IMG/VR virus record: IMGVR_UViG_3300029787_002349
Location: 1-24,096 of that record
Length of the DNA stretch: 24,096 bases
Strand: one strand, 5' to 3'
Origin: a virus
Below the pieces are notes generated by a model. That model did no database searches. It was given only the letters and a program-made list of their open reading frames with translations, and had not been told where the DNA came from. Below, piece by piece: positions 15,217-23,426 of the stretch. A program made the translations under genes and the position numbers. The first letter of the stretch is position 1; each line of letters begins with the position of its first letter.

Positions 15217-17384
15217 TATCTTTCACCATCGCCTTGTAATGCTATTCGTACTGATCCCCATCTCCAACTAGCATTATTTGATCCACAAGATACCCTAATT
15301 TTAGCTTGCCTTCCTCTAGCTCTTATATTAATCTTTTCTGTATTATTAAATATATCAAACTCTTTTGTAGTCTGTTCTGTGCTTTCAGGATATTTTTTTG
15401 TTACGATTTTAAATTTAATCTGTCCTCCTGATAAATCATAGTCAGGTACAATTTTATTCATAAACATAACTTGATTACCATCATTAATATCAAAATCGCC
15501 AGACTCCACAAAAGATGTTAATGTTTCGTCACTACCTGTAAATACACCCGGTGGTTCATTATTATAAATATTATTACCAGTTGCAGTTACACCAGTTGTT
15601 ATAGTATTTCCAAATACACTACGATCAGTAAATGTAGTAAATATCATTTCACCATATACCCAGTACTTTTCTTCTGGATTATAAATAACATATTTATTAC
15701 ATTCTGTATTACCATTAGAAACATATAGCCATATTATTTCTCTAAACTCAGAATTAATACCACAATAAACTTTATCATAATAAGATGTATTAAGATCATC
15801 AAATATAAATCTACGAACCGTACAATCTAAAACTTGAACTGCACCAGCATGAACATAAAAATTATCATAACCCATCCAATATGTAGTGCCGTTATAATCT
15901 ATGGCTGCATGTTGTCCTATAAGTCCACAGTTAGTTCCTACTTGTTGAAACTTAAATACAAAGTTACCACCAACAAATTGCATAAGCCAAAGAGCATTAT
16001 CTGTCCAAATATTAATAGCATTTCTTGCACGAACAGCACCAACTATTCTAGTTCCATCTGTTAATACAACCTCACCAGAATCTGTTGCAGCAGTTGGATT
16101 CCATTCATTTCTATCATCTTGATCAGACCAACGAACAAGCATAGGATCAAATGTACCACTAACTGTGGCAGTAGCTTCAAATCTATTTGTACCAAGACAG
16201 ATAAGATGTCTATCATTAGGAGACACAATAATAGAGTTTGTGCTTACAGGAGAGGTTGTTACAGCAGTAGCTCTTGTTGGTTCTGTACTTGCATCAGAAT
16301 CATAATAAAATAATCCACCACCTTTTCTATTAGCTACAACATCATCACCCCAGTTATCAAAACTCCATTGTGATATATCCAAAAATAAATCACTAGCACT
16401 TGCAGATGCAGCTTGATTCCATCCTCTCGTTTTAGCTGCTGCTCCACCACCTGTTTGTGGATATATAAGAGCAGTTATATTTAAATTAGACGTAGCATTT
16501 TCTGTTGCAGATGCTGCTGTATTTACACTAACAATTATTTGTGTTCCATTAACAGATACAATAGTAAACTGAGGACCACCAATATCTACACTGTTATCTG
16601 TTGGCTTTGTTAAAATTAAATTACCACCTACAGTAACAGGAGTTACAGAAGTATTAGATGGTAAGAAGTATACAAAATCATTTGCTACACCCCCATGTGC
16701 GGCTGCACAAGATACTGTAACTAATGTATTACTACCAGTTGTAGATATTTTACTAATACCCACAGATGTAGGCTCTGCTGCATTATAAGGTGCTGCTGCC
16801 CAACCTAAACCTGCGGCTGCAACAGAATTACCTGTTGGTATATAATAATTAAATGTTGCACTTCCTACATCACTACCAGTTGCATTAGCAGCAGTTGTTA
16901 CATTAATTGTAAAAGCATTTGCACTTTCAATAGATACAACTTGATATGTATTACCTTGTAAACTTACAGCATTAAATGCTGCTGAAGATGTAAATAAAAC
17001 ATAGTCTCCCACTACTCTACCATGTGCATTGTCAGAACAACAAACTCTAACTTCACCAGAACTTGTACCAAAACAATTTGTTAAAGTAGTATTTTCTGTT
17101 AATGGTGTTACATCATATAACTCATCACCTTCATGAATATAAAGTTTTTCAGGTGTTCCAAATATTGCAGTAGAAATATTATCAGCAGGTTTCCATGCTA
17201 ATAATGCTCTAGCTGATCCATCAAACTTAGCTCCTTGTGCTCTTGTTTCATAGCCTCGCATATTCTCAGGCTTGCCTTCACGAAACCTAACACGGTTTCC
17301 ATCAAACCATTTACCCTCTTCTGCATATTGGGTAGACTCTCTGTGGAAACCCGGAGCCAGTTTAAATGTTTTTAACTCTGCCAT
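15216..17384 (-). CDS. Virion structural protein, gp10-like stabilisation or tail-hub type
   Basis: 722-residue protein. The N-terminus (FKLAPGFHRESTQYAEEGKW, 7-26, then NRVRFREGKPENMRGYE) and the following repeats with WxP and GTPEKLYIHEGDELYDVTPL resemble beta-propeller-like phage proteins related to P22 packaged-DNA stabilisation protein gp10. The middle (about 130-340) is Thr/Ser/Asn/Val-rich, with two copies of an ACAAAHG-like block: CCSDNAHGRVVGDYVLFTSS and SCAAAHGGVANDFVYFLPS. The region from about 385 to 620 carries WSDQDDRNEWNPT, IWTDNALWLMQFVGG and GYDNFYVHAG, the kind of blades seen in gp10. If gp10-like, it would close the head-tail channel below the gp4-like adaptor. Confidence in the exact family is moderate; that it is a virion protein is likely. 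Confidence 0.6.
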   Translation of the reverse strand: MAELKTFKLAPGFHRESTQYAEEGKWFDGNRVRFREGKPENMRGYETRAQGAKFDGSARALLAWKPADNISTAIFGTPEKLYIHEGDELYDVTPLTENTTLTNCFGTSSGEVRVCCSDNAHGRVVGDYVLFTSSAAFNAVSLQGNTYQVVSIESANAFTINVTTAANATGSDVGSATFNYYIPTGNSVAAAGLGWAAAPYNAAEPTSVGISKISTTGSNTLVTVSCAAAHGGVANDFVYFLPSNTSVTPVTVGGNLILTKPTDNSVDIGGPQFTIVSVNGTQIIVSVNTAASATENATSNLNITALIYPQTGGGAAAKTRGWNQAASASASDLFLDISQWSFDNWGDDVVANRKGGGLFYYDSDASTEPTRATAVTTSPVSTNSIIVSPNDRHLICLGTNRFEATATVSGTFDPMLVRWSDQDDRNEWNPTAATDSGEVVLTDGTRIVGAVRARNAINIWTDNALWLMQFVGGNFVFKFQQVGTNCGLIGQHAAIDYNGTTYWMGYDNFYVHAGAVQVLDCTVRRFIFDDLNTSYYDKVYCGINSEFREIIWLYVSNGNTECNKYVIYNPEEKYWVYGEMIFTTFTDRSVFGNTITTGVTATGNNIYNNEPPGVFTGSDETLTSFVESGDFDINDGNQVMFMNKIVPDYDLSGGQIKFKIVTKKYPESTEQTTKEFDIFNNTEKINIRARGRQAKIRVSCGSNNASWRWGSVRIALQGDGER

Positions 17385-17385
17385 A

Positions 17386-18573
17386 TTAAGTCTTTATAAT
17401 ATAATTTAAGATAAAGGTTGGCTGTACGTTATTATGTGCTGATCCACTACCAGTAGTATTAATAAGATTTTGATTACCTCCTGAACTTGTTCTATATGAT
17501 TGAGTAGCTGTATCAAAATTTTGCTGTTCATTAACTATATTAAATCTATTGCCACTATCACCACTACCAGTAAGAGGATTAAGAGCTTGGTGAGTATGTG
17601 AAGCAAGTTGTGCTTCAGTTAGTGTATGTGTTTCAGCACCACCAGATCCACCAAGAGTATCACCATCAACACCACCTGTTTGTCCAGTTAATCTATTAGC
17701 ACTTGTACCACCCATATCATCTTGACCAGCAACAACACGACCACGTAAGTCAGGAATATTAAATGTGCTTGAACCGTCACCATCACCATATATACTTGTA
17801 ATAACTGAAAATAATCCAGAGTACGTAGAACGACTTACTGCCTGACCATGACACAATAAAAATCCAGTAGGAGTTCCAGCAGATGTACCAGCAAAAGGTA
17901 TAACACCTCCAGTTGGAAAAGTAGTGATACCTGTTAAGTTAGAACCATCACCGTGAAATGCAGAGGCACATACTTTAGAACTTACAAATACGTTTCCTTT
18001 AACAGTTACATCAGACAAAAATGTTGCATTACCTCCTACACTCAATGTAGAAGCAAGACTAACTGCACCTGCAACTGTTACTGTACTACTAAAATTAGCA
18101 GCACCTCCTACATCTAAAGTTCCTCCAACAGTTAAAGAACTAAATTCTGTTGGAGCAACATTAAAAATATCTGTTCCATTAGTTATTACAAATTGATTTT
18201 CTGATGGCCTTATAGTAACACCAGTTTGTCCAGCAACTTTTAATATAATATCTGCACCAGCAGAAGCGTATGATACAACATTACGTATTACATAACTTTT
18301 AGAATTAGATGGTATAAGAATGTTAATAGCACTATGAGTTCCACCTACACTGCCTTGAACTTCAAGAAAAGCAGAACGAGCCTGATCACCACTACCTTGA
18401 TTTTCAGTTAATGTAACATTAGCAGTAGTTCCTACTGTTATAGTTGTATAACCAGCAACTGCATCATCAACAAGACTAATAACACCATCATTGAGAACTT
18501 GTCCCCAACTATTGGGGTTGTCTCCATCACCTTGTTTATTAAGTCTAAGGTTAGTGGTAAAAGTACTAGACAT
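17386..18573 (-). CDS. Tail fibre protein with phage tail-collar domain
   Basis: 395-residue protein. After an N-terminal part (1-140) likely to attach to the tail, residues about 145-200 hold beta repeats such as VTVAGAVSLASTLSVGG and a VCASAFHGDGSNLTG box, both shared with the neighbouring 861-residue fibre protein. A tail-collar domain follows (about 222-290): PTGGVIPFAG, GFLLCHGQAVSRSTYSGLF, YGDGDGSSTFNIPDLRGRV. The C-terminus is Gly/Asn/Ser-rich and ends HNNVQPTFILNYIIKT, the common closing strand of collar-type fibres. It is expected on the outside of the tail in receptor binding. AAGGAAAA before the ATG overlaps the end of the preceding gene. Confidence 0.85.
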   Translation of the reverse strand: MSSTFTTNLRLNKQGDGDNPNSWGQVLNDGVISLVDDAVAGYTTITVGTTANVTLTENQGSGDQARSAFLEVQGSVGGTHSAINILIPSNSKSYVIRNVVSYASAGADIILKVAGQTGVTIRPSENQFVITNGTDIFNVAPTEFSSLTVGGTLDVGGAANFSSTVTVAGAVSLASTLSVGGNATFLSDVTVKGNVFVSSKVCASAFHGDGSNLTGITTFPTGGVIPFAGTSAGTPTGFLLCHGQAVSRSTYSGLFSVITSIYGDGDGSSTFNIPDLRGRVVAGQDDMGGTSANRLTGQTGGVDGDTLGGSGGAETHTLTEAQLASHTHQALNPLTGSGDSGNRFNIVNEQQNFDTATQSYRTSSGGNQNLINTTGSGSAHNNVQPTFILNYIIKT

Positions 18574-18574
18574 T

Positions 18575-18805
18575 TTATTTTCCTTCTAAAGATTTAAGAA
18601 GTTCATTTGTAAAGGTATCAAGAGCTACTTGCACTTGATCTAATTGAAACTTTAAATTATTTGCTTTTAGCTGTAAGTCTTTTATCTGATTAATAAAATA
18701 ATGTTGTTGTTCAGATAAATCATTTTCTTTATAATCAGTACCATTTATATTTATAACATTTGGTTCTTCAGCTTTTATAGCATTATCGTTCACTTTATTC
18801 TCCAT
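18575..18805 (-). CDS. Small coiled-coil protein, possible fibre helper
   Basis: 76-residue acidic-to-neutral protein. NVININGTDYKENDLSEQQH (16-35) is followed by a continuous helix with heptad-like spacing (FINQIKDLQLKANNLKFQLD, 37-56, to the end). Small proteins with an N-terminal ING.DY/YK.EDLS motif and a single coiled coil are often encoded beside tail-fibre genes in marine phages. The stop lies one base before the start of the collar-domain fibre and carries that gene's ribosome binding site. It could be a fibre chaperone or trimerisation partner; this is only inferred from position and shape. Confidence 0.6.
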   Translation of the reverse strand: MENKVNDNAIKAEEPNVININGTDYKENDLSEQQHYFINQIKDLQLKANNLKFQLDQVQVALDTFTNELLKSLEGK

Positions 18806-18813
18806 AAATATTT

Positions 18814-18841
18814 ATTATAATATTATATCACACTTTACCAA
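18814..18841 (-). promoter_or_regulatory. Possible promoter before the coiled-coil and collar-fibre genes
   Basis: On the - strand TTGGTA (18841-18836) and TATAAT (18819-18814) are separated by 16 bases. The spacing to the ATG at 18805 would leave almost no leader, and the stretch is simply very AT-rich, so the call is weak. Confidence 0.2.
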
Positions 18842-19152
18842 GGAATACCAGACCCTTGTTTTGGAGTTGCTTTTTCTGCAATTTGACCAGCAACATTAGC
18901 CTCTATTGAGGTTACTTCATCAGAACCTAGAGCATCTTTTGCCCAACCTATTGCTTTTGTTTCTGTAATATCTGAATAAGAGGTAAATGAAGACAAATCA
19001 TCTGTTGGAATAACAATAGAACCATAGCATTGTCCTGTGTTTCCATCTGCATCTTTATCTGCACAATTCCAATGCACATTAAAAACTACGTCTATTTTAC
19101 CACCATGACTTTTGTAAAAGTCAAGACTATTAACTGTCCATGTTGCTGCCAT
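18835..19152 (-). CDS. Conserved-type tail-region protein of unknown function
   Basis: 105-residue protein. WTVNSLDFYKSHGGKIDVVF (5-24), VHWNCADKDADG (26-37), CYGSIVIP (42-49) and a C-terminal EKATPKQGSGIPW. The pattern (VNSLD at the start, W-x-C/A in the middle, an IEA...QI helix, and a PW end) resembles a small protein family seen beside phage tail-fibre genes and annotated only as a domain of unknown function; I give no number with confidence. A strong AAGGAG precedes the ATG at 19152. It is probably a beta-sandwich with a C-terminal helix and may be a fibre or tail accessory. Confidence 0.65.
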   Translation of the reverse strand: MAATWTVNSLDFYKSHGGKIDVVFNVHWNCADKDADGNTGQCYGSIVIPTDDLSSFTSYSDITETKAIGWAKDALGSDEVTSIEANVAGQIAEKATPKQGSGIPW

Positions 19153-19166
19153 TTTTTTTCTCCTTA

Positions 19167-21752
19167 TTATTCACTCTTTTCTGGCTCAACAATTACTTTT
19201 CCATTATCATCAGTCCACTCCGTTGCAAGCATATGCGGATCTTTTCTTTCGCCCACCACAATCCAACTAATCGTGTCTGTACAAGAATTATCTTGTGCCT
19301 GGATTGTTAGTGTTGCTCCAGATACACTACCTTTAACAGCTATCCAACCAGTTTCATTACTGGTAAAACATTGTACATCAGTACATAATGCTTCAAATGT
19401 TCCACTTGTCATACCCGACGCAGTGTCTATATTAACTGTCGCAGAGCCTGATGATAAAACAACCTTACCTCTATAAATTAAATCTGCTTGTGGACCTTCA
19501 ATAAACGAATGAACTAGGTAATGTGTATCTTTTTTACTCGTAAGTGGGTGATCAATTTTGAAAGAGCCTGAACCTTTAGACAACGCACCCGTGATGTCTA
19601 CGGCTCCAGCGGAGGAAATAGTCATTCTTTCCCCACCGTTTGTATGAAACCGCAAACTGTTTCCATTGTGCTTATATTGAATTAATCCCGCTGTATTTGA
19701 ATCTGGATCTGCAAAGGCTATTATAGAATCAAAATTCGCAGCAGCCGTTAGGAGCAATTGCACACTACCACTTGAGTTTGCAACGTGGAGTGGGTATCCA
19801 CTTACACCAGTGGTTGTTCCTATATTTACTCGTTGGCTACTATCAATACGCAAGGCTTCTGTATCGTTAGTTGATAACCTAATAAGACCAGCATCACGAT
19901 TAGCTATTTCAAAATCTGCTGATGAGCCAGCGAAGGTGTATCCTATTTTTACACCATCTGTTACAGCAGAGTCTGCACGATCAAAAGATATTCTTGCTAC
20001 AGGATTTGCAGATCCTGTGTCTTTCATAGTTAAAATAGCATCATTGGTTGCACTTGTTGTTCCAATTCCAACTACACCTGCTATATTAACTGCACCACTT
20101 ACTGATACAGCACCTTCAAAAGTTGCTGCACCTGCTACAGTAACAGTGCTATTAAGTTGAGTAGCACCACCTACAATTAATGCTCCACTAACAGATACGT
20201 CATCTTCAAACTCTGCTTTGCCTGTAGCTAAGAAAGTGCCACCTATAGATGTGTTACTATTTACATTTAAAGTAGAAGCAAGTGAAACTGCACCACCTAT
20301 TGTTGTTGTCCCACCTATATTAACATTGCCACTAACAGATACATTACCATCAAATGTAATATTACCTGTGGTAAATAATGTACCACCTACAGAAACATTA
20401 CCTGCCACATCTATATTTCCAGAAACTGATACACTATCTTCAAATATAGCTGCTCCAGCTACAGTTACAGTAGATGCTAAATGTGTTGCACCGCCTACAC
20501 TTAATGTAGAGGCTAGGCTAACTGCACCAGCAATAGTAGTAGTGCCGCCAATATTAACATTACCTGATACGGATACATCGTCTTTAAATTCAGCCTTACC
20601 TGTTGCTAAGAAAGTACCACCTATAGAAGTATTACCAGTTACATCTAAAGTTGATCCTAAACTTGTGGCTCCTGCTATTGTAACAGTGCTTGCAAAATTA
20701 GATGCCCCTGCTACACTTAAAGTAGAAGCTAAACTAACTGCTCCTGCTATAGTGGTAGTTCCACCTATATTAACATTACCACTTACTGATACATCATCGT
20801 CAAAAGTAGCAGCACCAACTGCTAAAAATGTTCCACCTATAGAAGTATTTCCTCCTACATCAAAAGTTGAACCTACTGTTAATGCAGCAGATACTGCTAA
20901 ACTACCACCAATTCTACCATCAGTAATAATAGAAGCAGCTATACCTGTAAGATTAGAACCATCTCCAAAATATGCTGATGCACAAACTCTAGCATTAGTA
21001 GCTTGAATATTTGTACCAGCTATTGTAACAGTACCACCTACATTAAGATCACCACTAACAGATGTATCTCCACTAAATCCTGCATTACCTGTAGCTCTAA
21101 ATGTGCCGCCAACTGAAGCAGAAGTAGCTACATCTAATCTACCACTTACTGATACATCATTATCAAATGTAGCTTTAGAGGTAAATGTACTAGCACCTGC
21201 TACATTAAATGTGCCACTTACGGATACATTATTATTAAATATAGCCGCACCTTCTACAGTTACTGTGCTACCAAAGTTAGCTGCCCCTGATACAGATACG
21301 TCATCTTTAAATACAGCTTTACCTTCTACTGTAACTGTAGAACCAAAGTTTGCTGCACCACCTACTGTAACAGTTGATTTTAAATGTGTAGCTCCTACTA
21401 TAGTAGCAGTGCTAGATACTTGTAATGTCCCACCCACTACAGCATTACTAACTGATATATTACCTGCTATTACAGCAGTAACACCTGTTATATTTGAACC
21501 GTCTCCATAAAATGCAGAAGCACATACTCTATTATCTACATGAAGATTACTATCAAGAGAAACAGAACCAGTAACTCCTAAAGCACCACTAACTTGTACA
21601 GCATTAGTTGCAACTTTAAGTGCTGTGTTAGTACCATCTCCTGTTTGTATTGGTTTAAGAGATGTATCTACACCTTCATTACTAACAGCAGAACTTACAA
21701 GTATAAGCTGTTTATAAGTGTTTGAAATAAGTCTTCCTGTTAAATCTGTCAT
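19167..21752 (-). CDS. Tail fibre protein built of many short beta repeats
   Basis: 861-residue protein if started at the ATG at 21752, which overlaps the upstream stop as ATGA; a TTG at 21764 would add four residues. The N-terminus (TDLTGRLISNTYKQLILVSS) is probably the tail-attachment part. Residues about 95-560 are made of repeated turns such as GGTFLATGKAEFKDDVSVSG and STLSVGG; VSVSG occurs nine times plus one TSVSG variant. Two boxes VCASAFYGDGSNITG and VCASAYFGDGSNLTG interrupt them. Residues 561-700 hold GIGTTSATND and LRIDSSQRVNIGTTTG, as found in many phage fibres, and the C-terminal 100 residues form a separate domain ending EWTDDNGKVIVEPEKSE. It is expected to form an elongated trimer that binds the host. 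No S74 chaperone motif was recognised. Confidence 0.82.
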   Translation of the reverse strand: MTDLTGRLISNTYKQLILVSSAVSNEGVDTSLKPIQTGDGTNTALKVATNAVQVSGALGVTGSVSLDSNLHVDNRVCASAFYGDGSNITGVTAVIAGNISVSNAVVGGTLQVSSTATIVGATHLKSTVTVGGAANFGSTVTVEGKAVFKDDVSVSGAANFGSTVTVEGAAIFNNNVSVSGTFNVAGASTFTSKATFDNDVSVSGRLDVATSASVGGTFRATGNAGFSGDTSVSGDLNVGGTVTIAGTNIQATNARVCASAYFGDGSNLTGIAASIITDGRIGGSLAVSAALTVGSTFDVGGNTSIGGTFLAVGAATFDDDVSVSGNVNIGGTTTIAGAVSLASTLSVAGASNFASTVTIAGATSLGSTLDVTGNTSIGGTFLATGKAEFKDDVSVSGNVNIGGTTTIAGAVSLASTLSVGGATHLASTVTVAGAAIFEDSVSVSGNIDVAGNVSVGGTLFTTGNITFDGNVSVSGNVNIGGTTTIGGAVSLASTLNVNSNTSIGGTFLATGKAEFEDDVSVSGALIVGGATQLNSTVTVAGAATFEGAVSVSGAVNIAGVVGIGTTSATNDAILTMKDTGSANPVARISFDRADSAVTDGVKIGYTFAGSSADFEIANRDAGLIRLSTNDTEALRIDSSQRVNIGTTTGVSGYPLHVANSSGSVQLLLTAAANFDSIIAFADPDSNTAGLIQYKHNGNSLRFHTNGGERMTISSAGAVDITGALSKGSGSFKIDHPLTSKKDTHYLVHSFIEGPQADLIYRGKVVLSSGSATVNIDTASGMTSGTFEALCTDVQCFTSNETGWIAVKGSVSGATLTIQAQDNSCTDTISWIVVGERKDPHMLATEWTDDNGKVIVEPEKSE
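20070..21467 (-). repeat. Tandem beta-repeat region of the fibre gene
   Basis: Imperfect coding repeats of roughly 24 residues and larger compound units. Three units contain NVNIGGTTTI followed by a GAVSLASTL segment, and three contain NTSIGGTFLA. Units identical in protein differ at many synonymous positions, for instance 20495-20577 against 20713-20795. Confidence 0.8.
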
Positions 21753-22024
21753 ATTAGCTGCCAAAATTTTTCTGTTGAATCATAAGTGCTTGCTGCTTGA
21801 TCCCATGTTAGATTTCTACCTGTATCATCTGGTCTTGGATTTAGTATTGCAGGGTTGTCTCTAACATCAGGTACTTTATTTTGTGGATGATTTTTTAAAT
21901 CGTATTGTCCTTCATAATCTTCTGGGCATACTAACATACCATAGCTATTTAATCTCATTGCACGGTGTGGATAAACAAACCCACAAATGTCACACATAGC
22001 TAAAGCATTTTTAGTACTTGCCAT
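21749..22024 (-). CDS. Zinc-ribbon-like small protein
   Basis: 91-residue protein with CDICGF (11-16), then SYGMLVCPEDYEGQYDLKNH (27-46). The layout C-x2-C, 18 residues, C-x2-D resembles zinc-ribbon proteins of phage structural regions, which usually have C-x2-C in the second pair; here the fourth ligand would be Asp36 or a nearby His. The rest is a proline-rich, polar C-terminus that ends STYDSTEKFWQLI. It starts in a TAATG overlap with the gp4-like adaptor gene and ends in an ATGA overlap with the fibre gene. Possible roles are head completion or assembly; nothing more can be read from it. Confidence 0.65.
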   Translation of the reverse strand: MASTKNALAMCDICGFVYPHRAMRLNSYGMLVCPEDYEGQYDLKNHPQNKVPDVRDNPAILNPRPDDTGRNLTWDQAASTYDSTEKFWQLI

Positions 22025-22698
22025 TAAATATATCCTAACCTTGGAACCACATGCATAGAGGCTCTTTGTCTATCTTCCTGCATAGCTCTTGCAAGAAGTT
22101 CTTCATAATTAAGTTTTAAAAATTGTATTCTATCTGCTGGAACACCGGGACGTTTTATTGACATATAATAAGAAAGGCCCATTGTTAGACATGGTAAAAA
22201 TCTTTTAGGTACGTCAGCATTTTGTATTGCTGATTTATTTACATCTTGTAATTCTTTTACTAATTCTAATTTAAGAACATCAGTTGAGTTATCTGGTAAA
22301 GGCCACAAACGTAAGACAGGATTATCTCTTTCTCTACGAATAGAGTATTGATTAGGTCTGCCTTTTTGTGTTTTATTTGGTATAAGTAAATATTCTTCTG
22401 AGCTAATTCTTTCTAGTTGTAAATCTGTATCGTCTCTATTAATAACAACTTCAAGAGCATCCACAGTGGAGCTATCTAATGAATATGTAGCAGTGCTTGC
22501 TGTTACAGTTAAAGAAGAAACAGATGTACTCCAAAGCATCACACCACGATTCTGCCAATCTTTAAGCATAAGATTAATAGAGCGTCTAGCAGATGCTGGT
22601 TCATGACCTAGTGTATTTTCACCACCAATCATCTCTGTAGCTTCTTGAATAACTTCATCTATATCTAGATTAAAGTTATATGTTCCTGAAACTGCCAT
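22024..22698 (-). CDS. Head-tail adaptor, P22 gp4-like
   Basis: 224-residue protein. FNLDIDEVIQEATEMIGGE (9-27), ARRSINLMLKDWQNRGVMLW (37-56), then a beta part (SVSSLTVTASTATYSLDSST), PNQYSIRRERDNPVLRLWPL in the middle, and helices with PKRFLPCLTMGLSYYMSIKR (167-186) and ELLARAMQEDRQRASM near the end. This order, an N-terminal helix pair, a beta sheet with RPxxY/W and WPxP-like motifs, and C-terminal helices, matches the P22 gp4 / tail accessory factor group that binds the portal ring after packaging. Start and stop both form TAATG overlaps. Its presence supports a short-tailed virion. Confidence 0.75.
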   Translation of the reverse strand: MAVSGTYNFNLDIDEVIQEATEMIGGENTLGHEPASARRSINLMLKDWQNRGVMLWSTSVSSLTVTASTATYSLDSSTVDALEVVINRDDTDLQLERISSEEYLLIPNKTQKGRPNQYSIRRERDNPVLRLWPLPDNSTDVLKLELVKELQDVNKSAIQNADVPKRFLPCLTMGLSYYMSIKRPGVPADRIQFLKLNYEELLARAMQEDRQRASMHVVPRLGYI

Positions 22699-22985
22699 TA
22701 CTTCTTAGTCCTTCTTCTTACAGCTTTCTTCTTCTTGAAGGTCTTCACGTTTGTAGGCTTGCCTCTTACTCCTTGTACTTTTGCTCTCTTCCTTGCAACA
22801 GCACTCTTGATCTGACCTTTGCTCATGCGCTTCGCAGTGGCTCTTGGTACGCATTTTGGATATTTCCTCTTGCTAGTTTTAGTAGACTTACGACCACAGG
22901 CTTGGAACTTACCCTTTTTCTTTGGAGCACCAATATCAACCCAATCACCCTTTGGGCCTTTTCCAAACCAGTCTTTTAAGCTCAT
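22698..22985 (-). CDS. Lys/Arg-rich protein with a conserved-type Cys pair
   Basis: 95-residue strongly basic protein. The N-terminal part (LKDWFGKGPKGDWVDIGAPK, 3-22) leads to GKFQACGRKSTKTSKRKYPK (25-44), followed at once by CVPRATAKRMSKGQIKSAVA (45-64), with cysteines about 15 residues apart. The pattern W..GDWVDI ... CGR ... YPKC.P ... RMSK resembles a small basic family (DUF5872-like) seen in marine phages and some large viruses. The C-terminus is a run of basic residues (KKKKAVRRRTKK). It is the last of four consecutive basic small genes and lies directly before the gp4-like adaptor. DNA binding inside the capsid is the simplest reading, but it is inferred from charge. Confidence 0.65.
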   Translation of the reverse strand: MSLKDWFGKGPKGDWVDIGAPKKKGKFQACGRKSTKTSKRKYPKCVPRATAKRMSKGQIKSAVARKRAKVQGVRGKPTNVKTFKKKKAVRRRTKK

Positions 22986-23164
22986 GCGTACTTACCACCA
23001 CGTTTCTTATAGGTACGTACTAAATATGCGTTTGCATATGCTGAAGGATATACCTTGAACTTACGCTTAGTTTCTGATTTTACCTGTGCATAAAGCTTAG
23101 GATTAAGCGGTCTAGGCGATCCTTTTTTTCTTTTTGTTTTTGGCTTTGCTTTTTTGATTGCCAT
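22982..23164 (-). CDS. 60-residue basic protein (DUF5872-like)
   Basis: Starts with ATG at 23164, 53 bases inside the end of the upstream gene, with AGAAGG as ribosome binding site. The product opens with a Lys-rich arm (MAIKKAKPKTKRKKGSPR) and continues NPKLYAQVKSETKRKF, then YPSAYANAYLVRTYKKRGGK. The second part resembles the Y..VK.E..K.....PSAYRSG.IV..YK..GG.Y pattern of DUF5872-like proteins, which in other viruses may be fused to the Cys-pair domain found in the next gene here. It ends in an ATGA overlap with that gene. Function is unknown; nucleic-acid binding is likely from composition. Confidence 0.65.
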   Translation of the reverse strand: MAIKKAKPKTKRKKGSPRPLNPKLYAQVKSETKRKFKVYPSAYANAYLVRTYKKRGGKYA

Positions 23165-23426
23165 CTTTTAATACCTTCTTTGCTTGTTTAGCTATTCGTA
23201 CAACTTCATTCTTACCCATAACTTTTGCACGTTGTTCCATAACTGTAAGTATTTGTATTTTACGTGCATATGGTTTTTTAACTCTTTTAACTTTAGCTAC
23301 AGTAGCTCTTGCATCTGCTGGAGTAGCAAACTTTATACTAACTGTATCTTTTGGATTTTCATCAGTATAAAGTCTGCGTCCAGAGCCTTTTGGCTTTTTA
23401 CCTGTACCTTTTTTGGGGTCAGCCAT
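23112..23426 (-). CDS. 104-residue basic protein of unknown function
   Basis: Lys-rich ends flank a more ordered centre: MADPKKGTGKKPKGSGRRLY (1-20), then DTVSIKFATPADARATVAKV (27-46), a helical region with QILTVMEQRAKVMGKNEVVR (58-77), and a tail of repeated Lys/Asn (KSKAKNKKKK). The centre, a strand followed by helices, could be a small fold of its own. The last 53 bases also encode the start of the next basic protein in another frame. It starts in a TAATG overlap with the 53-residue basic gene. No family is recognised; capsid-internal or DNA-binding use is a guess from charge and location. Confidence 0.6.
   Translation of the reverse strand: MADPKKGTGKKPKGSGRRLYTDENPKDTVSIKFATPADARATVAKVKRVKKPYARKIQILTVMEQRAKVMGKNEVVRIAKQAKKVLKDGNQKSKAKNKKKKRIA

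Noticed and set aside
20218-21006. Long + strand frame of 262 residues opposite the fibre repeats, and similar ones at 19810-20160 and 21103-21510
   Set aside because: They are antisense shadows of a repeat-rich, Thr/Ser/Val/Ala-biased coding strand; the products are Pro/Thr/Leu low-complexity without start signals or motifs.
20070-21467. CRISPR-like or satellite repeat array
   Set aside because: The repeats are coding, imperfect, in one continuous frame, and have no spacer-repeat alternation of constant length.
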